In this document: piece by piece, positions 43,600 to 52,460 of the stretch | How the letters are laid out: every line of letters starts with the position of its first letter | How positions within the stretch are numbered: the stretch's first letter is position 1 | Origin: Paracoccus salipaludis | GTDB lineage: Bacteria > Pseudomonadota > Alphaproteobacteria > Rhodobacterales > Rhodobacteraceae | DNA: 64,000 bases | Direction: 5' to 3' | Assembly: GCF_002287065.1 (NCBI RefSeq) | Contig: NZ_NSJZ01000007.1 | Coordinates: 1 to 64,000 of the forward strand | Made by a program: the position numbers and the translations under genes | Notes under the pieces: generated by a model | Databases searched by the model: none | Told to the model about the DNA's origin: nothing | What the model saw: only the letters and a program-made list of their open reading frames with translations

Positions 43600-44292
43600 A
43601 TGTCCATGCGCAATGTTCAGGTCGTGCTGGGGGTGCTGTTCGGCGTCGCGGTGTTCCTGTTCCTCGACTATGCGCTGCCCTCGCGCGAGACGGTGCGGAT
43701 CACCAACACCTACAACAAGCTGACGGACCTCGGCTGGAACCGCATCTTCTACGCCGCGCCCGATACCGGCACGGTCGAGAACCAGCAGGGACTGCGGGAC
43801 ATCCGCTTCATCGACACGGTGAAGCCCAACGGCAAGCCGCTGGTCTACCGCAACGAGGACACGGGCCTGATCTGGCCGCCCTATTTCAAGTACGACAGCT
43901 CGAACCTCCATGCGGTCGCGGGCGACCTGCGGTCCACATCGGAAAGCCCGCGCTGGGTCAGCATCACCTCCTATGGCTGGCGCAACGACCTGCTGACGAT
44001 CTTCCCCAACGCGATCTCGATCACCCCGGTCGCGGGACCGGGCGAGCGGCCGACGAACTGGCCGGCGCTGGTGATCCTGGTCATCCTGGGCATCCTGCTG
44101 GCGCTGTTCTGGCGGGCCTGGAACCGCTTCCGCGAGGCCCGGATCTCGCCCGCCGTGACGCGGGCCGAGCGTCGGCTGGAGCGGATGGACGCCCGCGCCG
44201 ACCGCGCGCGCGAGCGGCTGGGGTCCGAGGCACGCGAGGCGCGGGGTCGTTTCCGCGGCTGGGTGCAAAGCTGGCGGCCGCCCCGGCGCTGA
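43600..44292 (+). CDS. DUF1523 family membrane protein
   Basis: A 230-residue protein matching DUF1523: an N-terminal span (about 7-24), a periplasmic domain with VRITNTYNKLTDLGWNRIF (start about 32), VYRNEDTGLIWPPYFKYDS and WVSITSYGWRNDLLTIFPNA, a second span (about 155-174), and a basic C-terminal coiled coil (AERRLERMDARADRARERLG). Function unknown. GAGGAG precedes the ATG at 43600; one at 43606 is possible. The exact EcfG-type promoter upstream suggests stress control. Confidence 0.88.
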   Translation: MSMRNVQVVLGVLFGVAVFLFLDYALPSRETVRITNTYNKLTDLGWNRIFYAAPDTGTVENQQGLRDIRFIDTVKPNGKPLVYRNEDTGLIWPPYFKYDSSNLHAVAGDLRSTSESPRWVSITSYGWRNDLLTIFPNAISITPVAGPGERPTNWPALVILVILGILLALFWRAWNRFREARISPAVTRAERRLERMDARADRARERLGSEAREARGRFRGWVQSWRPPRR

Positions 44293-44311
44293 TTCCGCAC
44301 CAAGGCCGTCA

Positions 44312-44334
44312 CGGGTATTTGGGTCAGGAAGAAG
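44312..44334 (+). repeat. Dispersed intergenic repeat, copy C
   Basis: Core CGGGTATTTGGGTCAGGAAG, lacking the GGGCGCTGC box seen in copies A, B and D. It lies between the convergent DUF1523 and acetyltransferase genes. Confidence 0.5.
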
Positions 44335-44344
44335 CCGCTGGTCC

Positions 44345-44899
44345 TCAGCCGGGAGGGGCCTTGGGACCGATCGGCCGGGCCGGGTTGCCCGCCACCGTGG
44401 CGCCTGCCGCCACGTCGCGCGTCACGACCGCGCCCGCGCCGACGATCGCGCCCGCGCCGATGGTGACGCCGGGCAGGATCAGGGCGCCCGCGCCGATCCA
44501 GACGTCGTCGCCGATGGCGACGGGGCGCCCGGATTCCTCGCCCGCCGCGCGGCGGTGGGCTTCCCGCGGATGGTCGGCGGTCAGGACCTGCACCATCGGG
44601 CCGACCTGGACACGGGCGCCAAGGCGGATCTCGGCCACGTCCAGGAAGACGCAGCCGTAGTTCAGGAAGCAGCCGGGACCGAAATGGATGTGGACGCCAT
44701 AGTCCACGTGGAAGGGCGGGCGGATCACCGCGCCGTTCCATGTGCCCAGCAGGTCCGACAGCAGACTGCGGTCCTCGCCGTCGATGGTCGCGTTGTAGGC
44801 CCGCATGAGCGCCTGCGCGCGGCGGCGCAGGGCGGTCAGTTCCGCGTCCTCGGGGTCATAGGGCAGGCCGGCCAGCATCGCCCGGCGGGCAGGCCCCAT
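44345..44899 (-). CDS. Hexapeptide-repeat sugar O-acetyltransferase (Maa/NodL type)
   Basis: A 184-residue left-handed beta-helix acetyltransferase of the maltose/galactoside O-acetyltransferase group. It opens MLAGLPYDPEDAELTALRRRA, then has PFHVDYGVHIHFGPGCFLNY, the catalytic His in VLTADHPREAHRRA, and hexapeptide turns IGDDVWIGAGALILPGVTIG. Sugar acceptor unknown. Its ATG shares one base with the stop of the SufT-like gene (ATGA-type coupling). Confidence 0.94.
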   Translation of the reverse strand: MGPARRAMLAGLPYDPEDAELTALRRRAQALMRAYNATIDGEDRSLLSDLLGTWNGAVIRPPFHVDYGVHIHFGPGCFLNYGCVFLDVAEIRLGARVQVGPMVQVLTADHPREAHRRAAGEESGRPVAIGDDVWIGAGALILPGVTIGAGAIVGAGAVVTRDVAAGATVAGNPARPIGPKAPPG

Positions 44900-45264
44900 C
44901 AGATGAAGCCGAGTTCCAGCCGTGCTTCGTCCGACATCATCTCCATCCCCCAGGGGGGCTGGAAGACCATGTCCACGTCCACCTGCCGCACGCCGGGAAG
45001 GGCGTTGACGGCGTCCGCGACCCAGCCCGGCATCTCGCCTGCCACGGGGCAGCCGGGCGCGGTCAGGGTCATCAGGATGCGGACGGCGTTCGTGTCGTCG
45101 ATGGTGATCGTGTAGACGAGGCCGAGGTCAAAGATGTTGACCGGGATTTCCGGGTCATAAACCGTGCGGCAGGCCTCGACCACGCTGTCATACAGCGGAT
45201 GGTCGGTGGTCGAGGGCGCGATCAGCGGCTCGCCCTCGGTCGGCTGGGTCTGCGGCTGATACAT
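44899..45264 (-). CDS. DUF59/MIP18 family iron-sulfur assembly protein (SufT-like)
   Basis: A 121-residue protein of the DUF59 family linked to Fe-S cluster maturation. It shows VYDPEIPVNIFDLGLVYTI (about 35-53), LTAPGCPVAGEMP with the conserved Cys (about 68-80) and FQPPWGMEMMSDEARLELG (about 101-119). It matches the proteins usually placed last in suf operons, but no other suf gene is near. GGAGG lies 6 bases before the ATG at 45264. Confidence 0.93.
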   Translation of the reverse strand: MYQPQTQPTEGEPLIAPSTTDHPLYDSVVEACRTVYDPEIPVNIFDLGLVYTITIDDTNAVRILMTLTAPGCPVAGEMPGWVADAVNALPGVRQVDVDMVFQPPWGMEMMSDEARLELGFI

Positions 45265-45338
45265 GGGTCGGCCTCCGTCTCGGGTTCGTGTCCGCATATA
45301 GGGGCTGGCGGCCCGGGACGAAAGACCATGGGGAAAAG

Positions 45339-46088
45339 TCAGAAACGCAGGCTGAAGCGGTGAACGAGGCCCAGCCGCAGGGCGGGCTGGTCCTTGTCCT
45401 CGACAAAGGGCGCGTCGGCGGCGTCGCCCGTAAGGCGGGAATATTCGACCTCGCCCACCAGGGCCAGCGCGGGGGTCAGGGCGTAGCGCGCCTCGAGGCT
45501 GGCGCCGACCGCGTAGAAGCCCCCATCGGGCGAATAGGCCTCGTAGCCGCTGCGCGCCGATTCGTCCCCGGACACGCCGAAGAAGGTGCGGGTGAAGTGC
45601 TCGTCGCCGAACTTGCCCTCGATCCCCGGCCAGAGGGTCAGGCGTTCGTTCGGGGCGATGCGGTAGGTCGCGCCCACCGCGCCCACCAGCCCGTCATGGC
45701 CGCCGAAACCCTTGCGCACGACCAGGTAGCCGCTGGCCGGACCCCGGGTATAGCGGAAGCGGACGCCGGCCTCGATCGTGCGGTCGATGTCGTCGAGGCC
45801 CGTCAGCACGTCGGAATCGCCCGGATCCCGCCCGCCGCGCCAGTTCACCGTCGGCACGATTCGCAGCCCGTCGGACGAGCCGTCGCGCGTCGCGGGTTGC
45901 CCCGGCGCAGTCACGTCGAGGTTGCGGAAGATGATCCAGGGCGAGGCCTCCATGTCGCCCGAGCCGGGCCAATCGGGCTCGATCTCGGCGCCAAGCCCGA
46001 TGTCGGCGGCAACGCCCCAGCCCTCCTGCGCCTGGGCGGACAGGGGCATGGCAAGGGCGGCGAGAAGCAGGGGCAGGCTGGCGCGCAT
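45339..46088 (-). CDS. MipA/OmpV-like outer-membrane beta-barrel protein
   Basis: A 249-residue exported protein: signal peptide (cut near LSAQAQ|EG) followed by alternating beta-strand sequence ending in RLGLVHRFSLRF, with a terminal Phe typical of outer-membrane barrels. The opening GWGVAADIGLGAEIEPDWPGS and the overall length fit the MipA/OmpV family (MltA-interacting scaffold or porin-like). The match is moderate and other small barrels are possible. GGAGA precedes the ATG. Confidence 0.75.
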   Translation of the reverse strand: MRASLPLLLAALAMPLSAQAQEGWGVAADIGLGAEIEPDWPGSGDMEASPWIIFRNLDVTAPGQPATRDGSSDGLRIVPTVNWRGGRDPGDSDVLTGLDDIDRTIEAGVRFRYTRGPASGYLVVRKGFGGHDGLVGAVGATYRIAPNERLTLWPGIEGKFGDEHFTRTFFGVSGDESARSGYEAYSPDGGFYAVGASLEARYALTPALALVGEVEYSRLTGDAADAPFVEDKDQPALRLGLVHRFSLRF

Positions 46089-46148
46089 GGGAATGTCTCC
46101 GGGGTTCAGGGCAAGCATTGGACGGCAAGCAATTCCGCGCAAGGGCGA

Positions 46149-47996
46149 TCAGCCGCGCTCGGCAGCCTCCAGCCGTTCGAGCGCCTCGAGCCACAGGGCC
46201 TCGGCACGGGGCAGGGCCTCGGCGGCCTCGGCGTGCTTGCGGCCCCATTTCTCGGCCTCGGACGGGTCGTCGTAAAGCGCGGGGTCGGCCATTCTCTCGC
46301 TGATCTTCGCCATCATGGCGGTCAGCTTCTCGACCCGTTCCTCGCCGCGCCGGACGTCGGCGCGCAACTCCAGGATCTCGTCGCGGCTGGCCTTCTTCGG
46401 CGCGGGCTTCGGGGCGTCCTTCGGGCGCTCGGGCTCATCGGCCGTCAGCAGCGACTTGCGGTAGGTTTCCAGGTCATGCGGATAGGGCGAGACGGCACCC
46501 TCGGCCACCAGCCACAGCCGGTCGGCCACCAGTTCCAGCAGGTGCATGTCGTGGCTGACCAGCACCACGGCGCCGGTGTAATCGTTCAGCGCCTCGGTCA
46601 GCGCCTCGCGCGATTCGATGTCGAGGTGGTTCGTCGGCTCGTCCAGCACCAGCAGATGCGGCGCATCGATGGTGGCCAGCAGCAGCGACAGACGCGCCTT
46701 CTGGCCGCCGGACAGCGCGCGGACCTTCGTTTCGGCCTGCGCCTCCATCAGGCCGAAGCCGGCAAGGCGCGCGCGCAGGCGGGCGGGCGGCTCGTCGGGC
46801 CGCAGGCGGCGGACGTGGTCCAGAGGGGTTTCGTCCAGGTGCAGTTCGTCCACCTGATGCTGGGCGAAGTAGCCCACGCGCAGCCTGGACGAGCGCGCCA
46901 CCTTTCCGTCCATCGCGGGCAGGCGGTCGGCCAGCAGCTTGGACAGCGTGGACTTGCCCTGGCCGTTGCGGCCCAGAAGCGCGATCCGGTCGTCCTGGTC
47001 GATCCGCAGGTTCAGGCGCCGCAGCACCGCGCGGTCCCCGTAGCCGACCGAGACATTGTCCAGCGCAAGGATCGGCGGCGACAACTGGTCGGGCTGGGGG
47101 AAGGTGCAGCGGTGGAACTTCGCCTCCTCGGGCGCGGTGATCGGCTCCATCTTCGCCAGCGCCTTCAGGCGCGACTGCGCCTGCGCCGCCTTGGTCGCCT
47201 TGGCGCGGAAGCGGTCCACGAAGCTTTGCAGGTGGGCGCGGCGGGCTTCCTGCTTCTTGGCCTCGGCCGCCTGAAGCGCCCGGCGCTCGGCGCGGATGCG
47301 GGCGAAGCTGTCGTAGCCGCCCGAGTAGAGGTTCAGCTTGCGGTCCTCGAGATGCAGGATCGAGCCGACCGCGCGATTCAGCAGCCCCCGGTCGTGGCTG
47401 ATGACGATGACCGTGTGGGGATAGCGGGAAAGATAGCCCTCCAGCCACAGCGCGCCTTCGAGGTCGAGGTAGTTTGTGGGTTCGTCCAGCAGCAGCAGGT
47501 CGGGCTGGGCGAACAGGACGCCCGCCAGCGCCATCCGCATCCGCCAGCCGCCCGAGAAATCGCCCGTGGGGCGCGCCTGGTCCTGCGTCGAGAAGCCCAG
47601 GCCCTGCAGGATCGAGGCCGCGCGGCCTTCCGCCGACCAGGCGTCGATGTCGGCCAGTCGCGTCTGGATGTCCGCGATGCGGTGGGGATCGGTGGCGGTC
47701 TCGGCCTCGGCCATGAGCGCGTGGCGTTCCGTGTCGGCGGCCAGCACCGTGTCCAGCACGGACAGGTCGGTCGCGGGCGATTCCTGCGCCACGCCCCCGA
47801 TGCGGGCGCGCGAGGGCAGGCTGATCGTGCCCCCGTCCAGCGTGAGTTCGCCCCGGATCAGCCGGAACAGCGTCGTCTTGCCGGCGCCGTTCGGGCCGAC
47901 AAGGCCCACCTTGTGCCCCGTCGGGATCACCGCCGAGGCGTGGTCGAACAGCGGCCGTCCCGCGATGGAATAGGAGATGTCGTCGATGCGCAGCAT
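46149..47996 (-). CDS. ABC-F family ATPase (Uup/YheS type)
   Basis: A 615-residue soluble twin-ATPase that acts on ribosomes. Domain 1 has GPNGAGKTT (35-43), FSGGWRMRMA and LLLDEPTNYLDLE. A basic linker follows (AKKQEARRAHLQSFVDRFRAKATKA, first part). Domain 2 has GRNGQGKST, LSGGQKARLSLL and LVLDEPTNHLDIESR. A C-terminal coiled coil (about 530-615) completes the YheS/Uup layout. ABC-F proteins relieve stalled or antibiotic-bound ribosomes. Confidence 0.94.
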   Translation of the reverse strand: MLRIDDISYSIAGRPLFDHASAVIPTGHKVGLVGPNGAGKTTLFRLIRGELTLDGGTISLPSRARIGGVAQESPATDLSVLDTVLAADTERHALMAEAETATDPHRIADIQTRLADIDAWSAEGRAASILQGLGFSTQDQARPTGDFSGGWRMRMALAGVLFAQPDLLLLDEPTNYLDLEGALWLEGYLSRYPHTVIVISHDRGLLNRAVGSILHLEDRKLNLYSGGYDSFARIRAERRALQAAEAKKQEARRAHLQSFVDRFRAKATKAAQAQSRLKALAKMEPITAPEEAKFHRCTFPQPDQLSPPILALDNVSVGYGDRAVLRRLNLRIDQDDRIALLGRNGQGKSTLSKLLADRLPAMDGKVARSSRLRVGYFAQHQVDELHLDETPLDHVRRLRPDEPPARLRARLAGFGLMEAQAETKVRALSGGQKARLSLLLATIDAPHLLVLDEPTNHLDIESREALTEALNDYTGAVVLVSHDMHLLELVADRLWLVAEGAVSPYPHDLETYRKSLLTADEPERPKDAPKPAPKKASRDEILELRADVRRGEERVEKLTAMMAKISERMADPALYDDPSEAEKWGRKHAEAAEALPRAEALWLEALERLEAAERG

Positions 47997-48060
47997 GGGC
48001 GGGGCTTGCAGCAGCCGCGCGGTTTCGTCAACGCGGCTGATCGGCCCCGGGCGAATATCC

Positions 48061-48089
48061 TTGTTGGAAGGCCCGGTTTCGCCTATATG
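48061..48089 (+). promoter_or_regulatory. Candidate cspA promoter
   Basis: TTGTTG (48061-48066), 17-base spacer, TATATG (48084-48089). It lies 120 bases before the ATG, leaving a long leader as is usual for cold-shock genes. Confidence 0.4.
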
Positions 48090-48209
48090 GGCCAGGCAAC
48101 GTTTTTCTATCCGCTCTCTGTCTCCGTCTACCGGCTTCAGTATGCTGCTATGACTGACTGCGCCGGGCCATCGCATTTCGCGGATGGCGACATGACAGGA
48201 GATCTCACG

Positions 48210-48416
48210 ATGGCCAACGGCACCGTGAAATGGTTCAACACCACCAAAGGCTTCGGCTTCATCCAGCCGGAAGGCGGCAACCGCGACGTGTTCCTGCACA
48301 TCTCGGCGCTTGAGCGCGCCGGGCTGCAGGCCCCCGCCGACGGTCAGAAGGTCACCTTCGACCTGGAAAAAGGCCGCGACGGCCGCGAATCCGCAGTGAA
48401 CGTCCGCTTCGCCTGA
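48210..48416 (+). CDS. Cold-shock protein
   Basis: A 68-residue cold-shock domain protein with RNP1 KGFGFIQP (residues 15-22) and RNP2 DVFLHIS (about 29-35), which binds single-stranded RNA and DNA. The ATG at 48210 follows ACAGGAGA. It stands alone between a candidate promoter with a long leader and a terminator. Confidence 0.97.
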   Translation: MANGTVKWFNTTKGFGFIQPEGGNRDVFLHISALERAGLQAPADGQKVTFDLEKGRDGRESAVNVRFA

Positions 48417-48442
48417 TCGGGCCCGAGCGACGCAAGCAAAGG

Positions 48443-48464
48443 GGGCGGGCCTGCGGGTCCGCCC
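48443..48464 (+). terminator. Rho-independent terminator after the cold-shock gene
   Basis: Nine-base stem GGGCGGGCC / GGTCCGCCC (one G-T pair), 4-base loop, followed by TTTTTC. Confidence 0.85.
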
Positions 48465-48550
48465 TTTTTCATCGGCGCGGCGGGTTTTCTTTGCGCATGG
48501 GCCATGATAGCCGCCCGGCCGATCAGACAACCCCGGACCCCGAGGACATC

Positions 48551-48973
48551 ATGGCCACCGAACGCACGCTTTCCATCATCAAGCCCGACGCCACCCGCCG
48601 CAACCTGACCGGCAAGATCAACGCCAAGTTCGAGGACGCGGGCCTGCGCATCGTCGCGCAGAAGCGCATCAAGCTGTCGCCCGAGCAGGCCGGCAAGTTC
48701 TACGAAGTCCACAAGGACCGCCCCTTCTATGGCGAGCTGGTCGAGTTCATGGCCTCGGAACCGGTCGTCGTGCAGGTGCTGGAAGGCGAGAACGCCATCG
48801 CCAAGAACCGCGAAGTGATGGGCGCGACCAACCCGGCCAATGCCGACGCGGGCACCATCCGCAAGGAATTCGCCCTGTCGGTGGGCGAGAACTCGGTCCA
48901 CGGCTCGGACGCGCCGGAAACCGCTAAGGAAGAGATCGCCTTCTTCTTCTCGGGCCTCGAACTGGTCGGCTGA
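48551..48973 (+). CDS. ndk: Nucleoside diphosphate kinase
   Basis: Ndk balances nucleoside triphosphates by a phospho-His mechanism. The 140-residue protein has [13 protein letters not shown] (9-21), [13 protein letters not shown] (55-67) and the active His117 in [10 protein letters not shown]. The frame could extend upstream but the ATG at 48551 matches family starts. Confidence 0.98.
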   Translation: MATERTLSIIKPDATRRNLTGKINAKFEDAGLRIVAQKRIKLSPEQAGKFYEVHKDRPFYGELVEFMASEPVVVQVLEGENAIAKNREVMGATNPANADAGTIRKEFALSVGENSVHGSDAPETAKEEIAFFFSGLELVG

Positions 48974-48997
48974 TCGTCCTGCCCGTTGCCCGATGCG

Positions 48998-49020
48998 AAG
49001 GCCGCCCCCGGGGCGGCCTT
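48998..49020. terminator. Terminator between ndk and the b561-YceI gene
   Basis: Ten-base perfect stem AAGGCCGCCC / GGGCGGCCTT with a CCG loop and TTCC after it on the plus strand. It lies between convergent genes. Confidence 0.8.
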
Positions 49021-49033
49021 TTCCGTTCCGGGC

Positions 49034-50263
49034 CTAGCCCCGGGTCGCGGTCAGATCGACGGTGACAAGGACCGGGAAGGACACGGTGCTTTCATCCGCA
49101 TAGGTGGCCCCCACCCCGAAATCGCGCCGGTCCAGCGTCAGGGTTCCCCTGGCGGTCGCCTGGTCGCCCGCGATCGTCAGGTCGAAGGGCAGGGTCGCGG
49201 GCCGGGTCTGGCCCGCGACGGTCAGCGTGCCGGTGGCCTGGTGCGCCGCACCCCCGTCCGGCGCGCGGCCGATGGTCCCCTCGAAGCGGGCGGTCGGGAA
49301 GGCCGGGGCGTTCAGGAAGTCGGGCCCCGTCGCCATGCCGCTGACCGCGCCCAGTGTCAGCGAGGCGATGTTGACCTCGGCCGCGACCTCGCCGGTGCCG
49401 GTCGCCTCGTCATAGGTGATGGTGGCGGTCCATGTGCCGAACTGCCCTTCGACCGGAACGCCCGCCTGCGTGACCGACAGGCCCAGCGTGCCCGACAGCA
49501 CCGTCCAGGCCGAGCCGGGCCGGGCCGCCGCTGCCGCGGGCGCAGAGGTCTGCACGGGGGCTTCCTGCGGGGCCGCGTCCTGCGGGCGCTCGGTCGTGGC
49601 GGCCCAGACGGCCAGCCCGCCCCACAGCGCCAGCGCCAGCAGCGGCGGAACCCAGGGGTTGGCGCGCGGCCCCTGCGGCGGCTCGGGCACCCGCGCGGCA
49701 TTTCCCGCCATGCGCGCCAGCGTCGCGTCGCGGTCGATGATCGTGTGCTTCAGCGCGCCCGCGACATGCAGCCCGATCAGCGCGGCCAGCAGCCACCAGC
49801 CGTTGACGTGGAAGGCCGTGAAGCGCTCGGACAGTCCGGCATCCTGCGGCACGCCGGGCAGGCGCTGGCCGAAGGGCCAGAGGATATTGGCGAAGCCCCC
49901 GCCCGGCGCGGACGTATGCAGCAGCCAGCCCGCCAGCGGCATCAGCACCATGCCGCCGTAAAGCGCCCAGTGGACGGTCGAGGCGACAAGGTTTTCCAGC
50001 CTGCGTTCGGGATGCAGCGGCCTCGGGTGGCCCTGGACCAGCACCCAGAGGATGCGCGCCAGCGCCAGGAACAGCACCGTGATGCCCACCGTCTTGTGGA
50101 TGGAAAAGGCCTGCACCATCCGGGGCAGCGCCTCGGCGCCGCCCGCGCGGAAGCTTTCGGCGTAAAGGCCCAGCGCGATGGCCGACAGGATCAGGGCGGC
50201 AATGGTCCAGTGCAGGAAGCGGTGGACGCTGCCATAGGCGCGGGAGGTGTTGGCGGCGGGCAT
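49034..50263 (-). CDS. Cytochrome b561-YceI fusion protein
   Basis: A 409-residue two-domain protein. Residues 1-185 are a cytochrome b561 (four spans) with likely haem ligands among His14, His18, His56, His99 and His152. A further span (about 205-222) and an Ala/Pro linker lead to a C-terminal periplasmic YceI lipocalin-like domain (251-409: WTVLSGTLGLSVTQAG, FPTARFEGTI, ATLPFDLTI, RRDFGVG). YceI proteins bind isoprenoids such as quinones, so the fusion may couple quinone binding to haem redox. AGGAGAG lies 4 bases before the ATG. Confidence 0.93.
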   Translation of the reverse strand: MPAANTSRAYGSVHRFLHWTIAALILSAIALGLYAESFRAGGAEALPRMVQAFSIHKTVGITVLFLALARILWVLVQGHPRPLHPERRLENLVASTVHWALYGGMVLMPLAGWLLHTSAPGGGFANILWPFGQRLPGVPQDAGLSERFTAFHVNGWWLLAALIGLHVAGALKHTIIDRDATLARMAGNAARVPEPPQGPRANPWVPPLLALALWGGLAVWAATTERPQDAAPQEAPVQTSAPAAAAARPGSAWTVLSGTLGLSVTQAGVPVEGQFGTWTATITYDEATGTGEVAAEVNIASLTLGAVSGMATGPDFLNAPAFPTARFEGTIGRAPDGGAAHQATGTLTVAGQTRPATLPFDLTIAGDQATARGTLTLDRRDFGVGATYADESTVSFPVLVTVDLTATRG

Positions 50264-50333
50264 CGCTCTCTCCTGCCGTTGCGGGATCGCTGTCCTCGGG
50301 CTATCCCATCGCAAAGCATGGAGGAAGCTCAAG

Positions 50334-51260
50334 ATGCGCGCATTCGTCTTTCCCGGCCAGGGGGCCCAGACCATCGGCATGGGGCGCGCGCTGGCCGACG
50401 CCTATCCGGCCGCGCGCGCCGTATTCGAGGAAGTGGACGAGGCGCTGGGCGAGAAGCTGTCCGCGGTGATCTGGGACGGCGACATCGAGACGCTGACGCT
50501 GACCCGCAACGCCCAGCCCGCCCTGATGGCGACCTCGGTCGCCGCGATGCGTGCGCTGGAGGCGGAAGGCTTCGCCGTGACGGACGCCGCCTTCGTCGCG
50601 GGGCATTCGCTGGGGGAATATTCGGCGCTTTGCGCGGCGGGTGCGATCAGCCTGTCGGACACGGCGCGGCTTTTGTGCATCCGCGGCACCGCCATGCAGG
50701 AAGCGGTGCCCGTGGGCGTGGGCGCGATGGCCGCGATCCTCGGGCTGGACTTCGCGACAGTGGACGAGATCGCCCGCGAGGCGGCCGGGGACGAGGTCTG
50801 CCAGGCCGCCAACGACAACGACCCGGCGCAGGTGGTGATCTCGGGCCACAAGGCGGCGGTGGAACGGGCGGCGGCGCTTGCCAAGGAACGCGGCGCCAAG
50901 CGGGCGCTGATGCTGCCGGTCTCCGCCCCCTTCCATTGCGCGCTGATGCAGCCCGCCGCGACGGTGATGGCCGACGCGCTGGCGGGCGTCGATATCCACG
51001 AGCCTGCCGTGCCCCTGATCGCCAATGTCCGCGCCGAGCCCGTGACCATGCCCGGCGCGATCCGGCAGTTCCTGGTCGAGCAGGTCACGGGGTCGGTCCG
51101 CTGGCGCGAGTCCGTGCAGTTCATGGCCGACCAGGGCGTGACCGAGTTCTGGGAGATCGGCGCCGGCAAGGCCCTGTCGGGCATGATCAAGCGCATCGCG
51201 CCCGGCGTCGAGACGAAGGCGGTCGGCACCCCCGAGGATGTCGCGGCGCTGCGTGGCTGA
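50334..51260 (+). CDS. fabD: Malonyl-CoA-ACP transacylase
   Basis: FabD loads malonyl groups onto acyl carrier protein for fatty-acid synthesis. The 308-residue protein has FPGQGAQ (6-12), the nucleophile Ser92 in GHSLGEYSAL, and the catalytic His in SAPFHCALM (about 200). GGAGGAAG precedes the ATG at 50334. It starts the fabD-fabG-acpP group. Confidence 0.98.
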   Translation: MRAFVFPGQGAQTIGMGRALADAYPAARAVFEEVDEALGEKLSAVIWDGDIETLTLTRNAQPALMATSVAAMRALEAEGFAVTDAAFVAGHSLGEYSALCAAGAISLSDTARLLCIRGTAMQEAVPVGVGAMAAILGLDFATVDEIAREAAGDEVCQAANDNDPAQVVISGHKAAVERAAALAKERGAKRALMLPVSAPFHCALMQPAATVMADALAGVDIHEPAVPLIANVRAEPVTMPGAIRQFLVEQVTGSVRWRESVQFMADQGVTEFWEIGAGKALSGMIKRIAPGVETKAVGTPEDVAALRG

Positions 51261-51310
51261 GGCCGGACCGGGGCGCTGCCCCGGCCCTGATATTTCCAAG
51301 ACAGAAGATG
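51261..51310 (+). repeat. Dispersed intergenic repeat, copy D, with fabD-fabG hairpin
   Basis: The GGGGCGCTGCC box lies inside a perfect 7-base stem CCGGGGC / GCCCCGG (51268-51284). The core CCTGATATTTCCAAG and ACAGAAGATG follows. The core end matches copy E in inverted orientation. Confidence 0.55.
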
Positions 51311-51318
51311 AGGCATCG

Positions 51319-52056
51319 ATGTTCGACCTGACCGGAAAGAACGCTCTGATCACCGGCGCTTCGGGCGGCATCGGTGGGGCCGTGGCGGCCGCGCTGCACG
51401 CGGCGGGCGCAAGTGTGACCCTGTCGGGCACGCGCGAGGCGCCCTTGCGGGAACTCGCCGCGTCCTTGGGCGAACGGGCGCATGTGGTGACGGCGAACCT
51501 GGGCGATCCGGCCGAGGTCGAGGCGCTGCCGAAGAAGGCAGCCGAGGCAATGGGGTCCGTGGATATCCTCGTCAACAATGCGGGCATCACGCGGGACAAC
51601 CTGTTCATGCGGATGTCGGACGAGGAATGGGCACAGGTGCTGGACGTCAATCTGACCTCGTCCTTCCGGCTGGCGCGCGGGGTGCTGCGCGGCATGATGA
51701 AGGCGCGCTGGGGGCGGATTGTCAGCATCACCTCGGTCGTGGGGACCACGGGCAACCCGGGGCAGGGGAACTATGCCGCCGCAAAGGCCGGGCTGGTGGG
51801 GATGTCGAAAAGCCTCGCCTCCGAAGTCGCCTCACGCGGGATCACGGTCAACTGCGTCGCGCCCGGCTTCATCGAGACGGCGATGACCGACAAGCTGAAC
51901 GACGACCAGAAGGCGCGCATCCTGACCCAGATTCCCGCCGGGCGCATGGGCAGGGCAGACGAGATCGCGGCCGCCGTGCTGTATCTGGCCAGCCCCGAGG
52001 CAGGTTACGTCACCGGGGCCACGCTGCATGTCAACGGCGGCATGGCGATGGTCTGA
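51319..52056 (+). CDS. fabG: 3-oxoacyl-ACP reductase
   Basis: FabG reduces 3-oxoacyl-ACP with NADPH. The 245-residue short-chain dehydrogenase has the Rossmann loop TGASGGIG (12-19), NNAG (86-89), Asn111, and the triad Ser139, Tyr152, Lys156 (NYAAAKAG). The N- and C-termini (LTGKNALITG, TLHVNGGMAMV) are typical of true FabG rather than paralogues, and the fabD and acpP neighbours agree. Confidence 0.97.
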   Translation: MFDLTGKNALITGASGGIGGAVAAALHAAGASVTLSGTREAPLRELAASLGERAHVVTANLGDPAEVEALPKKAAEAMGSVDILVNNAGITRDNLFMRMSDEEWAQVLDVNLTSSFRLARGVLRGMMKARWGRIVSITSVVGTTGNPGQGNYAAAKAGLVGMSKSLASEVASRGITVNCVAPGFIETAMTDKLNDDQKARILTQIPAGRMGRADEIAAAVLYLASPEAGYVTGATLHVNGGMAMV

Positions 52057-52072
52057 GGGGCCGCGAAAGCGG

Positions 52073-52100
52073 TTGCGGATCACAATGGCGTTGCTATATG
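52073..52100 (+). promoter_or_regulatory. Candidate acpP promoter
   Basis: TTGCGG (52073-52078), 16-base spacer, TATATG (52095-52100), in the 138-base fabG-acpP gap. It would give acpP its own strong transcript. The -10 is identical to that proposed for the cold-shock gene. Confidence 0.45.
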
Positions 52101-52194
52101 CCGGGGCCAAGGCCGCAGGGACCCGCCCGCGGCTTGTTGCCGGGTGCGTCCCGGTCGCATCCCGGGCGGAGTGCCCGTAACTGAGGAACGAGAC

Positions 52195-52434
52195 ATGAGC
52201 GATATCGCTGATCGCGTGAAAAAGATCGTCGTCGAGCATCTGGGCGTCGAAGAGGACAAGGTCACCGAGACCGCCTCGTTCATCGACGATCTGGGCGCGG
52301 ATTCGCTGGACACCGTCGAGCTGGTCATGGCCTTCGAGGAAGAGTTCGGCATCGAGATCCCCGATGACGCCGCCGAAACGATCCAGACCTTCGGCGACGC
52401 GGTCAAGTTCATCGGCCAGGCGACCGCCGCCTGA
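52195..52434 (+). CDS. acpP: Acyl carrier protein
   Basis: The 79-residue carrier of growing fatty acyl chains. The phosphopantetheine attachment site is Ser37 in [10 protein letters not shown], and the protein is acidic and helical as expected. GAGGAACGAGAC precedes the ATG. Followed by its own terminator; fabF is not in the window. Confidence 0.98.
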   Translation: MSDIADRVKKIVVEHLGVEEDKVTETASFIDDLGADSLDTVELVMAFEEEFGIEIPDDAAETIQTFGDAVKFIGQATAA

Positions 52435-52460
52435 TCGCTGCCCGCATCGGCATCCTGTGA

